From positions 1,086,501-1,150,500 of the forward strand of contig NZ_CP010978.1 in NCBI RefSeq assembly GCF_000271665.2: 64,000 bases of DNA. The letters are read 5' to 3'. Both the position numbers and the translations under genes were made by a program. This DNA comes from Pelosinus fermentans JBW45. GTDB taxonomy: Bacteria > Bacillota > Negativicutes > DSM-13327. The notes under the pieces are model-generated. The model worked only from the letters and a program-made list of their open reading frames with translations, had not been told where the DNA came from and did not search any database. Below, piece by piece: positions 47,826 through 57,083 of the stretch (positions are counted from its first letter, which is position 1; each line of letters opens with the position of its first letter).

Positions 47826-48851
47826 ATGAAAGCCAAAAAGACAGTTACAATGTTATTGGTTTTTATGTTTATTGCATTGCTGTTGACGGGATGCGGTAGC
47901 AGCAGCAGTAATGCTCCAAAAGCAGATAGTGGAGCGAAAACGGGCAAGAAAGTGGTCGCAATGGTTCCTAAAGTAATTGGCAGTCCTTATTTTGATACTT
48001 GTGCAGAAGGTGCTAAGAAGGTAGCAGCTGAATTTGGTTTTGAATTTCTCTATACAGGTCCAACTTCTGCAGATGCTGCACAACAGGTAAATATCATTCA
48101 AGACTTAATTAACAAAAAAGTCGATGTCTTGATCGTTGCTGCGAACGATGCCCAATCCGTTGCTCCAGCTCTTAAGAAAGCAAAGGCAGCCGGAATTAAA
48201 GTAATGACCTATGATGCTGACTCTACACCTGACGCTCGTGATTTATTTATTAATCAAACGACTCCTGAAATACTTGGTCGTCACATTATGGACAATGTAG
48301 CGAAAGAAATCGGCGGCAGTGGTGAATATGCGATCTTAACAGCCTCATTAACTGCCTCGAATCAAAATGTCTGGATTAAGTGGATGAAAGAGCAGCAAGC
48401 TGCTAAATATCCTAATATTACTCTTGTAACCATTGCACCAAGTGAAGAAGATCAGCAAAAGGCATTTGCACAAACGCAGAATTTAGTGAAGGCTTACCCT
48501 AATTTAAAGGGAATCGCTGCCTTATCTACCGTTGCTGAACCCGGTGCTGCACAGGCGATTGAACAATTAAACGTAATTGGAAAAATCAAGCTGGTTGGTT
48601 TGGCTACACCAAACGGAATGAGACAATATTTAAAGAGCGGCGCAGCGCAAAGTGCCACTTTATGGGACGTTGGTAAACTTGGTTATTTGAGTATGTATAT
48701 GGCCAAGCAACTTCTTGACGGGAAAACTCCCACTGATGGCATGGAGGTCCCTACTGTAGGTAAAGTTGCTTATAAAGCCGATAATAAAGAAATTATTATG
48801 GGAGAGCCTTTAGATTTTACTAAGGAGAATGTAGATACTTTTAATTTCTAA
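47826..48851 (+). CDS. rhaS: rhamnose ABC importer, substrate-binding lipoprotein
   Basis: This 341-residue precursor has a lipoprotein signal ending LLLTGC (Cys about 23) and a periplasmic-binding fold of the Peripla_BP_4/RbsB type (KVVAMVPKVIGSPYF, DVLIVAANDAQSVAP, AALSTVAEPGA). Lipidation implies anchoring at the membrane. GAGGTG precedes ATG 47826. Rhamnose as ligand is inferred from the operon. Confidence 0.9.
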   Translation: MKAKKTVTMLLVFMFIALLLTGCGSSSSNAPKADSGAKTGKKVVAMVPKVIGSPYFDTCAEGAKKVAAEFGFEFLYTGPTSADAAQQVNIIQDLINKKVDVLIVAANDAQSVAPALKKAKAAGIKVMTYDADSTPDARDLFINQTTPEILGRHIMDNVAKEIGGSGEYAILTASLTASNQNVWIKWMKEQQAAKYPNITLVTIAPSEEDQQKAFAQTQNLVKAYPNLKGIAALSTVAEPGAAQAIEQLNVIGKIKLVGLATPNGMRQYLKSGAAQSATLWDVGKLGYLSMYMAKQLLDGKTPTDGMEVPTVGKVAYKADNKEIIMGEPLDFTKENVDTFNF

Positions 48852-48867
48852 AAGGGATGGGGTATAA

Positions 48868-49182
48868 ATGATTCGTAAAGCATGCCTTATGAAGGTGTTT
48901 GCTAATTGTCACGCAGAGTATAAAAAAAGGCATGATGAAATATGGCCGGAAATGGTGCAGATGCTTAAAGAACATGGTGCACATCGTTATTCTATCTATC
49001 TTGATCCTACCAGCAATACTCTGTTTGCCTATTTGGAAATTGAAGATGAAGAAAGATGGAATAAAAGTGCCCAGACCCAGATCTGTCAAAAATGGTGGGA
49101 CTATATGAAAGATGTGATGGAGACCAATCCGGATAATTCTCCAATCGTCGTGAACTTGCAAGAGGTGTTTTATCAAGAATAA
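48868..49182 (+). CDS. rhaM: L-rhamnose mutarotase
   Basis: This 104-residue protein equals the family length. RhaM interconverts the anomers of L-rhamnose to supply the form used by the isomerase. The conserved [12 protein letters not shown] (catalytic His in it), HRYSIYLD and WWDYMKDVM segments are present. It is the last gene of the operon, 16 bases after the binding protein. A lactaldehyde-processing enzyme is not encoded here. Confidence 0.95.
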   Translation: MIRKACLMKVFANCHAEYKKRHDEIWPEMVQMLKEHGAHRYSIYLDPTSNTLFAYLEIEDEERWNKSAQTQICQKWWDYMKDVMETNPDNSPIVVNLQEVFYQE

Positions 49183-49241
49183 CCTGCAAAAAGGAGCAAT
49201 TCTGATGGCAAATCTTTGAGGCAGTGAATTTGAGGTGAAAT

Positions 49242-49276
49242 GAGCTGTGTAGGATTATCTACGTAGCTCGTTTTTG
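49242..49276 (+). terminator. rho-independent terminator of the rhamnose operon
   Basis: GAGCTGTGTAG pairs with CTACGTAGCTC around a short loop, with GTTTTTG following. Confidence 0.8.
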
Positions 49277-49369
49277 TTTGTTTAAATTTAGATAAACATC
49301 CAAGAAAGATTGCATTTATTATTAATATTAACTATAATTACTACAAAAGATACTAAACGGAGGTATGAG

Positions 49370-49819
49370 ATGGTTGATTCGATCGATTCGAAAGCATTAA
49401 AGCAGCTGATGGAAAAAGCCCGCACCACTTGGGCGGAATTGGGAGCTCTCTTAGGGTTGTCAGCGCCAGCGGCAGCTGAGCGCGTACATAAGTTAGAGGA
49501 GCGTGGTATTATCAAAGGATATTATGCGCTAATAGACCCTGAAGCAGTTGGCTATGGCTTAGCTGCGTATATTGCTATCTATCTTGACAAGCCTGAACAT
49601 CGAAAAGGATTTCTGAAATTTGTGCAAGATACGAAGGAAATACAAGAATGTCACCATATTGCTGGAGACGAGGATTATGTGTTGAAAGTACGGTGTAAAG
49701 GGACGCGGGATTTAGAACGGATGGTGAGTGAAAATATCAAATCCATTCCAGGTGTTGCTAAAACACGTACTACGGTCATTTTATCTACAGTGAAAGAAAA
49801 TCCTATATTGCCTATATAG
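49370..49819 (+). CDS. Lrp/AsnC-family regulator
   Basis: This 149-residue protein has an N-terminal helix-turn-helix (about 3-52: TWAELGALLGLSAPAAAERVHKLEERGIIKGY) and a C-terminal ligand-binding RAM domain (CHHIAGDEDYVLKVRC). ATG 49370 follows CGGAGG by 6 bases; the frame opens upstream without a site. A LysE-type exporter gene follows after about 60 bases, so it probably controls export of an amino acid it senses. Confidence 0.88.
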   Translation: MVDSIDSKALKQLMEKARTTWAELGALLGLSAPAAAERVHKLEERGIIKGYYALIDPEAVGYGLAAYIAIYLDKPEHRKGFLKFVQDTKEIQECHHIAGDEDYVLKVRCKGTRDLERMVSENIKSIPGVAKTRTTVILSTVKENPILPI

Positions 49820-49879
49820 AGAAGATTGCCGTTAGGCAGAAGTTCACTCCAATAAAATCAGAGAGGAAGTTGTTTGCAG

Positions 49880-50506
49880 ATGCTGGATTCGATGTGGCTG
49901 ATCAAGGGCCTATTACTGGGATTTTCTATCGCCGCTCCGGTGGGGCCTATTGGAATTTTGTGTATTCGTCGAACATTAACCCAAGGGATGCGTAATGGGT
50001 TGGCTGCAGGTTTAGGAGCGGCAACTGCAGATGCTTTTTATGGAAGTATAGCAGCCTTTGGACTTACCATAATTACGAATTTGTTTGTAGATAATAGCCT
50101 ATATTTTCGTATTGTAGGCAGTGGTTTTTTATTTTATCTTGGGTATAGTACTTTTATTGCCAAACCTGCTCCAATAAAGGAGGAAGTTTATCAAGACGGA
50201 TGGATAAGAGCCTATCTTACCACGTTTTTCCTGACCATTACGAATCCGATGACCATATTGTCTTTTAGTGCTGTTTTTGCAGGTTTTGGGTTTGTTGATG
50301 CAAAAGACGATTTCTTTTCCTCCTGTTTATTGGTAGCAGGAGTATTCTTAGGATCTTGCTTATGGTGGTTTATGTTAAGTGGAACGGTTCAGTTGCTGCG
50401 ACATACATTCAATTATCAGAGATTGATATGGGTTAATCGCATATCAGGCACTCTTATCGTTGGATTTGCGATTGTTTCATTTTTAAGCTGTATAAGTTTT
50501 AAGTAA
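49880..50506 (+). CDS. LysE/RhtB-family amino-acid exporter
   Basis: This 208-residue membrane protein has six TM helices and the family opening GFSIAAPVGPIGILCIRRTLTQG, with LTITNPMTILSF in the middle. LysE proteins export amino acids; the substrate here is not evident. The start is ATG 49880 or TTG 49874, both within reach of AGAGGAAG. It pairs with the Lrp-type regulator upstream. Confidence 0.88.
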   Translation: MLDSMWLIKGLLLGFSIAAPVGPIGILCIRRTLTQGMRNGLAAGLGAATADAFYGSIAAFGLTIITNLFVDNSLYFRIVGSGFLFYLGYSTFIAKPAPIKEEVYQDGWIRAYLTTFFLTITNPMTILSFSAVFAGFGFVDAKDDFFSSCLLVAGVFLGSCLWWFMLSGTVQLLRHTFNYQRLIWVNRISGTLIVGFAIVSFLSCISFK

Positions 50507-50513
50507 AAAAAAT

Positions 50514-50649
50514 GAACCACAAAGGCGCAATGCCGCTGACACGGCACACAAAGGAGTACACAAAATAAGTAAATAGAACCCTTTGTGTCCCTTGCGTCTT
50601 TGTGGTTAATTCATTATTCTTTCTCTGTGTTCTCTGCGCCTCTGCGGTT
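50514..50649. repeat. dispersed palindromic repeat, copy 7, with extra right arm
   Basis: GAACCACAAAGGCGCAATGC with inner GCTGACACGGC is inverted as CCTTTGTGTCC...TTTGTGGTT ending 50607. A second right arm, CTCTGTGTTCTCTGCG...CTGCGGTT, follows at 50621-50649. It lies between convergent genes. Confidence 0.85.
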
Positions 50650-50668
50650 AAAAAAAGGATGCGTCAAC

Positions 50669-51547
50669 TTATTTCACATATTCGAATTCATTTACAAAAT
50701 CGATAAAGGCTTTGCAAGCCAGAGGTAAAATTTTATTTGGTTTCCAAATAAGCCCCATTTCGAGGAACAGGTGGGGATGAAGAGGGATTTTTGTGACATG
50801 GTTTACGACTTTTATTGAATTTTTCGGTAAAAAGGAGATTCCCACTCCTTTTGCCACTAATGCTTTTATGGTCTGAAATTGGTTTGTTGAGAGTGCGACA
50901 CTAGGAACTAAACCGTATTTTGCATATTCATCCAAAATGATTCTTCGCAGTACAAAACCTTCATTGTAGAGTATGATGGGTTCATCTTTTAGTTGCTCAA
51001 AGGTCAAAAAGGGTTGGCGGCTTAAGGGATGATCAGTAGGAAGGCAAACGACGATTTCTTGTGAAGTAATTAAGTGGGAATGTAGATCGGTTAATGTGGG
51101 CGGTAAGATGACAAGACCTACATGTACGTCTTCTTGTCGTACCAAATCAACAGCTGTTGAAGATCCGTCTTCGATAACAGACATCTCAAGAGAGGGATAG
51201 TTTTTCTTAAAATCTGCAAATAACTGAGGAAATACATACGCTCCTAATAATGGTGGCACCGCAATCCGGAAGGTACCTCTCGTCAAATTCTTATATTCAA
51301 TCATGGTGTTCTTGGCAGCAGCCATTCTTGCCAAAATATCTTCTGCCAAGTCAAGAAATACGACTCCTTCTTCTGTTAGGAGTACTTTTTTCTGGGTTCG
51401 GTCTAATAGCTGGAATCCCAGTTCTTCCTCTAACTTATGAATGGCTTTAGAAATAGCAGGCTGAGATATGTGCAATTTATGAGCAGCAGCTGTGAAATTC
51501 TTTAGTTCAGAAACAGTAACAAAATATTCTAATTCTCTTATATCCAT
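50669..51547 (-). CDS. LysR-family transcriptional regulator
   Basis: This 292-residue protein has the N-terminal LysR helix-turn-helix (MDIRELEYFVTVSELKNFTAAAHKLHISQPAISKAIHKLEEELG in part, about 1-60) and a substrate-binding co-inducer domain (about 88-290). It is divergent from the FAH-family gene at 51728 across 180 bases, so it probably regulates that gene with a related organic acid as effector (inference). The region between contains the usual AT-rich LysR-type interval. Confidence 0.9.
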   Translation of the reverse strand: MDIRELEYFVTVSELKNFTAAAHKLHISQPAISKAIHKLEEELGFQLLDRTQKKVLLTEEGVVFLDLAEDILARMAAAKNTMIEYKNLTRGTFRIAVPPLLGAYVFPQLFADFKKNYPSLEMSVIEDGSSTAVDLVRQEDVHVGLVILPPTLTDLHSHLITSQEIVVCLPTDHPLSRQPFLTFEQLKDEPIILYNEGFVLRRIILDEYAKYGLVPSVALSTNQFQTIKALVAKGVGISFLPKNSIKVVNHVTKIPLHPHLFLEMGLIWKPNKILPLACKAFIDFVNEFEYVK

Positions 51548-51727
51548 TTTTTATTCCACCCCGTCAATAACTTATAGTTATCATACCATGATTAATTGAT
51601 ATTTTCATTATATTTAGGATCGTACTATACTAAAAGTGCAGAAACTAGTACCTTGTCAGCTTTAAAACGGTAGGATAATGGCGAGGCTATATAAAGTGTT
51701 CTTGCATAGAATGAGGAGAGATTTATA

Positions 51728-52612
51728 ATGGAAAAAGAATATCATGAGGGAATTTTAGCAGGAGAGCATTTAGCTGCTTCTTGCGTTGGCACAGCAGAAG
51801 GAACGAGTGCTGAAGATAATACAGCAACAGAGTCAAAGAGAATTGTTCGCTATCAAGATAGCGATGGAAACATACATTATGGCGTTATTGAGGGAGAAAC
51901 TATCTTTCAATTAGCCAATGAATTTGCAGAAATCGCTGCTGGTACATGTTCCTATGAGGGGACGGAAGTCGCACTTGGAGATGCAAAAATTCTAATTCCT
52001 GTAGAGCCATCAAAAGTAGTCAATTTTGGCTGGACATTTGCCGGACATGCTAAAGAAACGGGTGGTACGGCGAATTTAAAAGAACCTTTTCTTTTCTTAA
52101 AACCGCAATCTGCGCTAATTGCAGACAAAGAAACCATATGCTTGCCGCCAATTGATTTAACGAACAAGGTTGAGCTTGAAGGCGAAGTTGCCTTAGTAAT
52201 TGGCAAGAGCGGTAGAAACATTCCGGAAGAAGAGGCGTTAAGCTACGTTTTTGGTTATACCGTGTTTAATGATGTAACAGCAAGAGATTTGACTAAAACA
52301 GACCCGCAGTTTACACGGGGAAAAGGTTTTGATACTTTTGGACCTATTGGGCCATGGGTGGTAACTGGTATTGATCCGACCCATTTGAGAATTGTTACAA
52401 CCTTAAATGGAAAAGTGGTACAGGACGGAAACACAAGTGAAATGTCCTTGAGTATTCCATTTTTGATTAGCTGGGTTTCAAAGATCATGACCCTAGAACC
52501 TGGCGATGTTTTGGCATTGGGATCTCCTTCTGGCACTTGTCCGATGAAATCCGGTGATGTGGTAACGGTAGAAGTGGAAAACATTGGCAAGCTAACGAAT
52601 TATGTGAAATAA
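51728..52612 (+). CDS. fumarylacetoacetate hydrolase (FAH) family protein
   Basis: This 294-residue enzyme has an N-terminal extension (about 1-85) and the FAH catalytic fold. Metal ligands are in VELEGEVALVIGK (Glu) and the later NDVTARDL (Asp), with TFGPIGPW and the end GDVVTVEVENIG. Members hydrolyse or decarboxylate beta-diketo acids, for example acylpyruvates or 2-hydroxyhepta-2,4-diene-1,7-dioate. The exact substrate is unclear. GAGGAG precedes ATG 51728. A divergent LysR gene lies upstream. Confidence 0.88.
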   Translation: MEKEYHEGILAGEHLAASCVGTAEGTSAEDNTATESKRIVRYQDSDGNIHYGVIEGETIFQLANEFAEIAAGTCSYEGTEVALGDAKILIPVEPSKVVNFGWTFAGHAKETGGTANLKEPFLFLKPQSALIADKETICLPPIDLTNKVELEGEVALVIGKSGRNIPEEEALSYVFGYTVFNDVTARDLTKTDPQFTRGKGFDTFGPIGPWVVTGIDPTHLRIVTTLNGKVVQDGNTSEMSLSIPFLISWVSKIMTLEPGDVLALGSPSGTCPMKSGDVVTVEVENIGKLTNYVK

Positions 52613-52651
52613 TTCGTTAGTAACTTAAAAAATATAATGTTATAAAAAAAA

Positions 52652-52757
52652 GCGATGACGAAGATCGCGAAAGAAATGTGAAGAACACGAAGGATATTAT
52701 GGCTATTCATATCCTTCGTGTTCTTCATAATCTTCGTGTCTTTGCGGTTCAAAATGC
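52652..52757. repeat. dispersed palindromic repeat, divergent copy 8
   Basis: GAAGAACACGAAGGATAT (52679 on) is inverted perfectly as ATATCCTTCGTGTTCTTC, and the outer part ends TTTGCGGTTCAAAATGCTT, the same words as near 2085-2095. It lies after the FAH gene. Confidence 0.7.
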
Positions 52758-52799
52758 TTTATTATTAAATACCGTCTATATTTTATATCATAAAAGTCC

Positions 52800-52828
52800 T
52801 TGACAAAAGAGCAATGTCCTGTGATAAT
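52800..52828 (+). promoter_or_regulatory. sigma-A promoter of the T-box/liv operon
   Basis: TTGACA (52800-52805), a 17-base spacer and GATAAT (52823-52828). The T-box leader begins about 120 bases downstream and no other promoter is evident before livJ. Confidence 0.75.
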
Positions 52829-52944
52829 GAATACACCATTACAAAAAAGAATTATGATGTGGGATTTGAAATATGGAATGCTACTTTGAAAAGGCAGCAT
52901 AGGATCTGTATCATTGATCTTTTTATAGGGAAAATTTTATAACA

Positions 52945-53215
52945 AAAAGTAATGACTAGGAGCGACACAGCAGAGAAAACGCTACAGAGAGCTGGCGGGT
53001 GGTGTAAGCCAGAGCGAAATTGTGAGTGTCATCTCGCCTAGGAACTCTTTTGCCGAAATAAATACTGTTGCAGCTGCTTCCGTATTGTTAAGCAAAAGCG
53101 CCGCCGAGCGTTAATCGGAAGTCTGATTATAATCAGATGCAATGAGTCCAATGTAGGGTGGTACCGCGTATCGTCGCCCCTATCAACGCTAATAAAGCGT
53201 TGATAGGGGCTTTTT
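52945..53215 (+). promoter_or_regulatory. T-box leader (probably leucine-specific)
   Basis: Stem I is visible (CTAGG/CCTAG base; GAGAGCTGGCGGGTGG...GCCAG). The T-box sequence AGGGTGGTACCGCG is at 53155-53168, and the terminator GCCCCTATCAACGCT/AGCGTTGATAGGGGC with T run follows at 53176-53215. In the specifier loop (TCATCTCG, 53029-53036) CTC followed by a purine fits a Leu codon; ATC (Ile) and GTC (Val) are alternatives. Uncharged tRNA would antiterminate and switch on the branched-chain amino-acid importer downstream. Confidence 0.92.
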
Positions 53216-53265
53216 GTTTTTTGCAAAAAGAATACAAAAAAGAAATAAAAAAGGTGGAGATTCGT

Positions 53266-54423
53266 ATGGTAACAAGGAGTATAAAAAAGAAGGGCATAGT
53301 AAGTCTTTTTCTAATGGTTTTAACGGTTATGGTCCTAGGGTGCAGCAGTGAAAAGTCTGGGAATAAAGGGGCAGCCTCAGATGGCAGTACGGCTAAAATT
53401 GGAGTGGTTTCCTATCTGACTGGGGCTGGTGCGGCTTACGGCGAGTCAATCCGTCAAGGATTAGAACTGGCTAGCGATGAGGTCAATGCCAAGGGAAAAG
53501 TAAAGCTTGAACTTATTTTTGAAGATTCTAAAGGTGAGAAGAATGAAGCGATTAATGCTGTTAACAAACTGATTCACAAAGATAATGTATTGTCACTCAT
53601 TGGCCCCACATTAAGTGGTGAAATGTTTGCTGTTGGACCAATTGTCAATCAAGAAGGAGTACCCATTATGGGAACGTCATTGACAGTAGAAGGAATTACT
53701 GAGATCGGCGATTATGTCTTCCGCAATTCTTTGCCCGACTCGGCTGCTATACCACAGTCTGTAAAAAAGGCTAAAGAAAAATTCAATTTGAAAAAAGTAG
53801 CGATTATGTATTCGGATAACAATGATTTGGCGGTATCAGGGTTTAAAATATTTGAAAAGACCTTAAAGGAAATTGGCGTAGAAGTAATTGCAGTGGAAAC
53901 TTTCGCTGATAAAAATACTGATTTTTCCGCTCAGTTGACCAAAATTGCCACACTGAATCCCGATGCCATTATGGTTGCTGGATTGTATCAGGAGGCTGCG
54001 TTGATTCTTAAAAAAGCACGGGAAATTGGAATCACTGTTCCCGTTGTTGGTAATAATGGTTTTAACTCGCCGCAGTTGATTAAATCAGCTGGTAATGCAG
54101 CCGATGGAGCCATTGTAGCTAGTCCCTGGTTTCCGGGAAAAGATGATGCTAAGGTTAAAAGCTTCATAGCTGCTTACAAGGCAAAATACAAAAAAGAACC
54201 TGACCAATTCGCAGCTCAGGCTTATGATGCACTGCAAATTATGGCAATTGCAATCGAAAAAACAGGTTCAGTTACAGATCGACAGAAACTTCGTGATACA
54301 TTGGCTACGGTCAAGGATTATTCGGGTGTAACTGGTAAGTTTGCCTTTGATGAGAAACGCAATCCGTCGATGGATGTTACAGTTCTCGTTGTAAAAGACG
54401 GTCAGTTCACAGAACTAAAATAA
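53266..54423 (+). CDS. livJ: branched-chain amino-acid ABC importer, binding lipoprotein
   Basis: This 385-residue precursor has a lipoprotein signal (VMVLGC, Cys about 25) and a Peripla_BP_6 fold (KIGVVSYLTGAGAAYG; SLIGPTLSGEM; VPVVGNNGFNSPQL). It captures Leu/Ile/Val outside the membrane. ATG 53266 follows AAGGTGGAG by 6 bases; the longer open frame runs back into the T-box and is discarded. It is the first gene after the T-box, so import responds to amino-acid charging of tRNA. Confidence 0.92.
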   Translation: MVTRSIKKKGIVSLFLMVLTVMVLGCSSEKSGNKGAASDGSTAKIGVVSYLTGAGAAYGESIRQGLELASDEVNAKGKVKLELIFEDSKGEKNEAINAVNKLIHKDNVLSLIGPTLSGEMFAVGPIVNQEGVPIMGTSLTVEGITEIGDYVFRNSLPDSAAIPQSVKKAKEKFNLKKVAIMYSDNNDLAVSGFKIFEKTLKEIGVEVIAVETFADKNTDFSAQLTKIATLNPDAIMVAGLYQEAALILKKAREIGITVPVVGNNGFNSPQLIKSAGNAADGAIVASPWFPGKDDAKVKSFIAAYKAKYKKEPDQFAAQAYDALQIMAIAIEKTGSVTDRQKLRDTLATVKDYSGVTGKFAFDEKRNPSMDVTVLVVKDGQFTELK

Positions 54424-54459
54424 GGATGTCGAGTAAGGTTAAGACTGGGGGAATTAAAC

Positions 54460-55341
54460 TTGTTTTTGCAGCAGTTGATTAACGGCATCACCTTAGGAAG
54501 TACCTATGCATTGATTGCGTTAGGCTACACCCTGATTTTTGGTGTATTAAATATTGTTAATATGGCTCATGGTGAAATATTCATGTTTGGTGCCTTCATT
54601 GGTTTGATTTTGGCTACTAAATTCAATATGAGTATCTTTAGTGCCTTGTTAGGGGCTATGGTAGCAGGAGCAGTGCTCGGGTATCTTATGGAGCGTCTGG
54701 CACTGAGGCCGCTGCGCCGTCGTAAGGTTTCTGAATTAGCACCTCTGATTAGTACGATTGGGGTATCCATTTTTCTAGAGAGTTTGGCACTTCGACTGTT
54801 TGGACCACAAGCGCAATCCTTTCCATCCATTTATGCTGCACAACTATTTGAGGTGGGCGGACTTAAAATTTCAGCGGTGCAGATTATTATCTTGGCCATT
54901 TCATTTGGGTTAATGGTTGCGCTGCGTTTCTGGTTGGCGAAAACACGCTTGGGCAAATCCATTCGTGCTACAGCTGAAAATATTGAAACGGCTAATCTGT
55001 TAGGTGTGGATACACAAAAAGTAATCGTGCTAACGGTTATGCTGGCATCGGCCCTGGGAGGGGGAGCTGGGGTACTTGTTGGACTGGCCTTTAATGCAAT
55101 CGAACCAACCATGGGAATTACTATGGGATTCAAAGGGTTAGCAGTACTTATTTTGGGTGGTTTAGGCAATATTACCGGAGCGATGGTCGGCGGGTTGCTT
55201 TTAGGTATCGCTGAAATATTCAGTGTAGCTTATGGGGTGTCATCGTATCGTGATGCTGTAGCTTTTGGTTTCATTATTTTACTGTTATTTTTGCGTCCTC
55301 AGGGGATTTTTGGCAGCAAAGAGCAGCAAGGAGGACGGTAG
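54460..55341 (+). CDS. livH: branched-chain amino-acid ABC importer, permease LivH
   Basis: This 293-residue inner-membrane permease opens FLQQLINGITLGSTYALIALGYTLI-like, contains NMAHGEIFMFGAF (family hallmark) and ends with LFLRPQGIFG. About eight TM helices. The start is TTG at 54460, with CTGGGGG about 8 bases upstream. It lies 36 bases after livJ and 2 before livM. Confidence 0.93.
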   Translation: MFLQQLINGITLGSTYALIALGYTLIFGVLNIVNMAHGEIFMFGAFIGLILATKFNMSIFSALLGAMVAGAVLGYLMERLALRPLRRRKVSELAPLISTIGVSIFLESLALRLFGPQAQSFPSIYAAQLFEVGGLKISAVQIIILAISFGLMVALRFWLAKTRLGKSIRATAENIETANLLGVDTQKVIVLTVMLASALGGGAGVLVGLAFNAIEPTMGITMGFKGLAVLILGGLGNITGAMVGGLLLGIAEIFSVAYGVSSYRDAVAFGFIILLLFLRPQGIFGSKEQQGGR

Positions 55342-55343
55342 GC

Positions 55344-56324
55344 ATGGAATTTTTATTAAATCCGTATTACATGCAACTCATAACCTTTATCATCATAAAT
55401 GCCATTTTAGGCATTAGTATTTATCTAACGTTGTCTACAGGACAATTATCCTTGGGCAATGCCGGCTTTATGAGCGTAGGAGCTTATACCTCGGCTCTTC
55501 TTACTTTAAAAGCTGGAGTTCCTTTATATGCTGCGGTTCCTTTAGGCGGCGCCGCGGCTTGTCTATTGGCAGCGATCATCGGTATTCCCACCACTCGATT
55601 GCGAGGCATCTATCTGGCAATCGCGACTCTCGGGTTTGGCGAAGTAGTTAGGGTGATTATTCTCAATCTTAAGATTACCAATGGTGCTTTAGGGCTTTCG
55701 TCAATTCCTTCTATGGGTGTAATGCTCAGTAAAGGGATTGCTGCTTTTGGGTTAGCAGGTGGTATTGGCGGAATTAGTGTACGACAATTGGGCAGTATTG
55801 CTGTGATTCTCATTCTGGCTCTGATTTTAGGGTTCTTGATCTTTTTTGCCTTGCGTCTTAGTTCTTCCCGGTTAGGCAGAGCATTTGCTGCAATTAAAGC
55901 GGATGAACATGCCGCAGAAGTCTCTGGTATTGATACCCGCTACTATAAATTATTAGCCTTTTTTATGGGGGCTTTTGTAGCTGGTATTGCTGGTGGTCTG
56001 GCAGCCCATATCACTTTTTATATTGGACCGAAAGACTTTGCGTATCATCGGGCAGTAGAAATATTATTGTTTGCTGTTCTTGGTGGCAGTGATGTGGTAT
56101 GGGGACCGATTTTAGGAGCAGTACTTCTGACAGTATTGCCAGAAGTACTGCGGTTTGCCACTGAATATCGGGAAATGATCTATGGGGCAATACTAGTCCT
56201 GATGATGGCTTTTCGCCCGCAGGGACTCATTAGTGAAAGTACTCTTGCATTATGGCGGACAAAGCTGACTCGTCAGCCTAAGATCGCGGGCCAAGATAAG
56301 GTAACAAGGAGGACGACGCCATGA
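55344..56324 (+). CDS. livM: branched-chain amino-acid ABC importer, permease LivM
   Basis: This 326-residue permease has about nine TM helices with LSTGQLSLGNAGFM, the conserved GIPTTRLRGIYLAIATLGFGE and FRPQGLI near the end. AAGGAGG precedes ATG 55344. Its end overlaps the livG start by 4 bases. It forms the channel with LivH. Confidence 0.93.
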   Translation: MEFLLNPYYMQLITFIIINAILGISIYLTLSTGQLSLGNAGFMSVGAYTSALLTLKAGVPLYAAVPLGGAAACLLAAIIGIPTTRLRGIYLAIATLGFGEVVRVIILNLKITNGALGLSSIPSMGVMLSKGIAAFGLAGGIGGISVRQLGSIAVILILALILGFLIFFALRLSSSRLGRAFAAIKADEHAAEVSGIDTRYYKLLAFFMGAFVAGIAGGLAAHITFYIGPKDFAYHRAVEILLFAVLGGSDVVWGPILGAVLLTVLPEVLRFATEYREMIYGAILVLMMAFRPQGLISESTLALWRTKLTRQPKIAGQDKVTRRTTP

Positions 56325-57082
56325 CCTTACTACTTGAGCAAGTCACGAAACAATTCGGTGGTTTGGCCGCTCTGACGGATGTGGGCTTTACGGTTAATCC
56401 AGGAGAAATAGTAGGAGTCATCGGACCGAATGGAGCTGGTAAGACCACACTGTTTAATCTTATTACGGGTGTGCTGGCACCTAGCTCTGGCAGGATTATT
56501 TATCAAAAACAATCATTAGTCGATTTTAAACCACATAAGATTACAGAACTGGGAATTGCCAGAACCTTTCAAAATATTCGTCTGTTCGAGCATCTTACAG
56601 CCTTAGAGAATGTAGTGGTTGGCGCACATTGCCGTATGAAGGCCGGATTGTGGCAGGGAATATGGCGTACAGCGGCTCAGCGGCAAGAAGAAAAAAATAT
56701 CCGTGAAAAAGCAAGAGAATTATTGAATTTAGTAGGAATTGGTGAAGATGAATTGTCTTTGGCAGGGGCTTTGCCTTATGGTAAGCAGCGGCGTTTGGAG
56801 ATTGCCAGGGCGTTAGCGTCACAGCCGGATTTACTGTTACTTGATGAGCCAGCTGCTGGAATGAATGAGAGTGAGACCGATGATCTTCAGATATTGATAA
56901 AAAAAATTCAAGAATTAGGTAAAGCCGTTATTTTGATTGAGCATGATATGGGCTTGGTAATGAACATTTGTGACAAGCTGGTGGTATTGAATTTTGGCAA
57001 AAAAATTGCCGAGGGTATTCCGAAGATCATTCAGGATCATCCAGCAGTAATTGAGGCCTATCTTGGCAAGGAGGAAGACTAA
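56321..57082 (+). CDS. livG: branched-chain amino-acid ABC importer, ATPase LivG
   Basis: This 253-residue ATPase has Walker A GPNGAGKTT, Q-loop ARTFQNIRLF, a signature region LPYGKQRRLEIARAL (SYGxQ-like, as in LivG) and Walker B LLLLDEPAAGMN. ATG 56321 overlaps the livM stop. It pairs with LivF to power the importer. Confidence 0.94.
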   Translation: MTLLLEQVTKQFGGLAALTDVGFTVNPGEIVGVIGPNGAGKTTLFNLITGVLAPSSGRIIYQKQSLVDFKPHKITELGIARTFQNIRLFEHLTALENVVVGAHCRMKAGLWQGIWRTAAQRQEEKNIREKARELLNLVGIGEDELSLAGALPYGKQRRLEIARALASQPDLLLLDEPAAGMNESETDDLQILIKKIQELGKAVILIEHDMGLVMNICDKLVVLNFGKKIAEGIPKIIQDHPAVIEAYLGKEED

Positions 57083-57083
57083 T

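Noticed and set aside
53158-53265. Upstream extension of livJ
   Set aside because: It lies within the T-box terminator; the lipoprotein signal and ribosome site fix ATG 53266.
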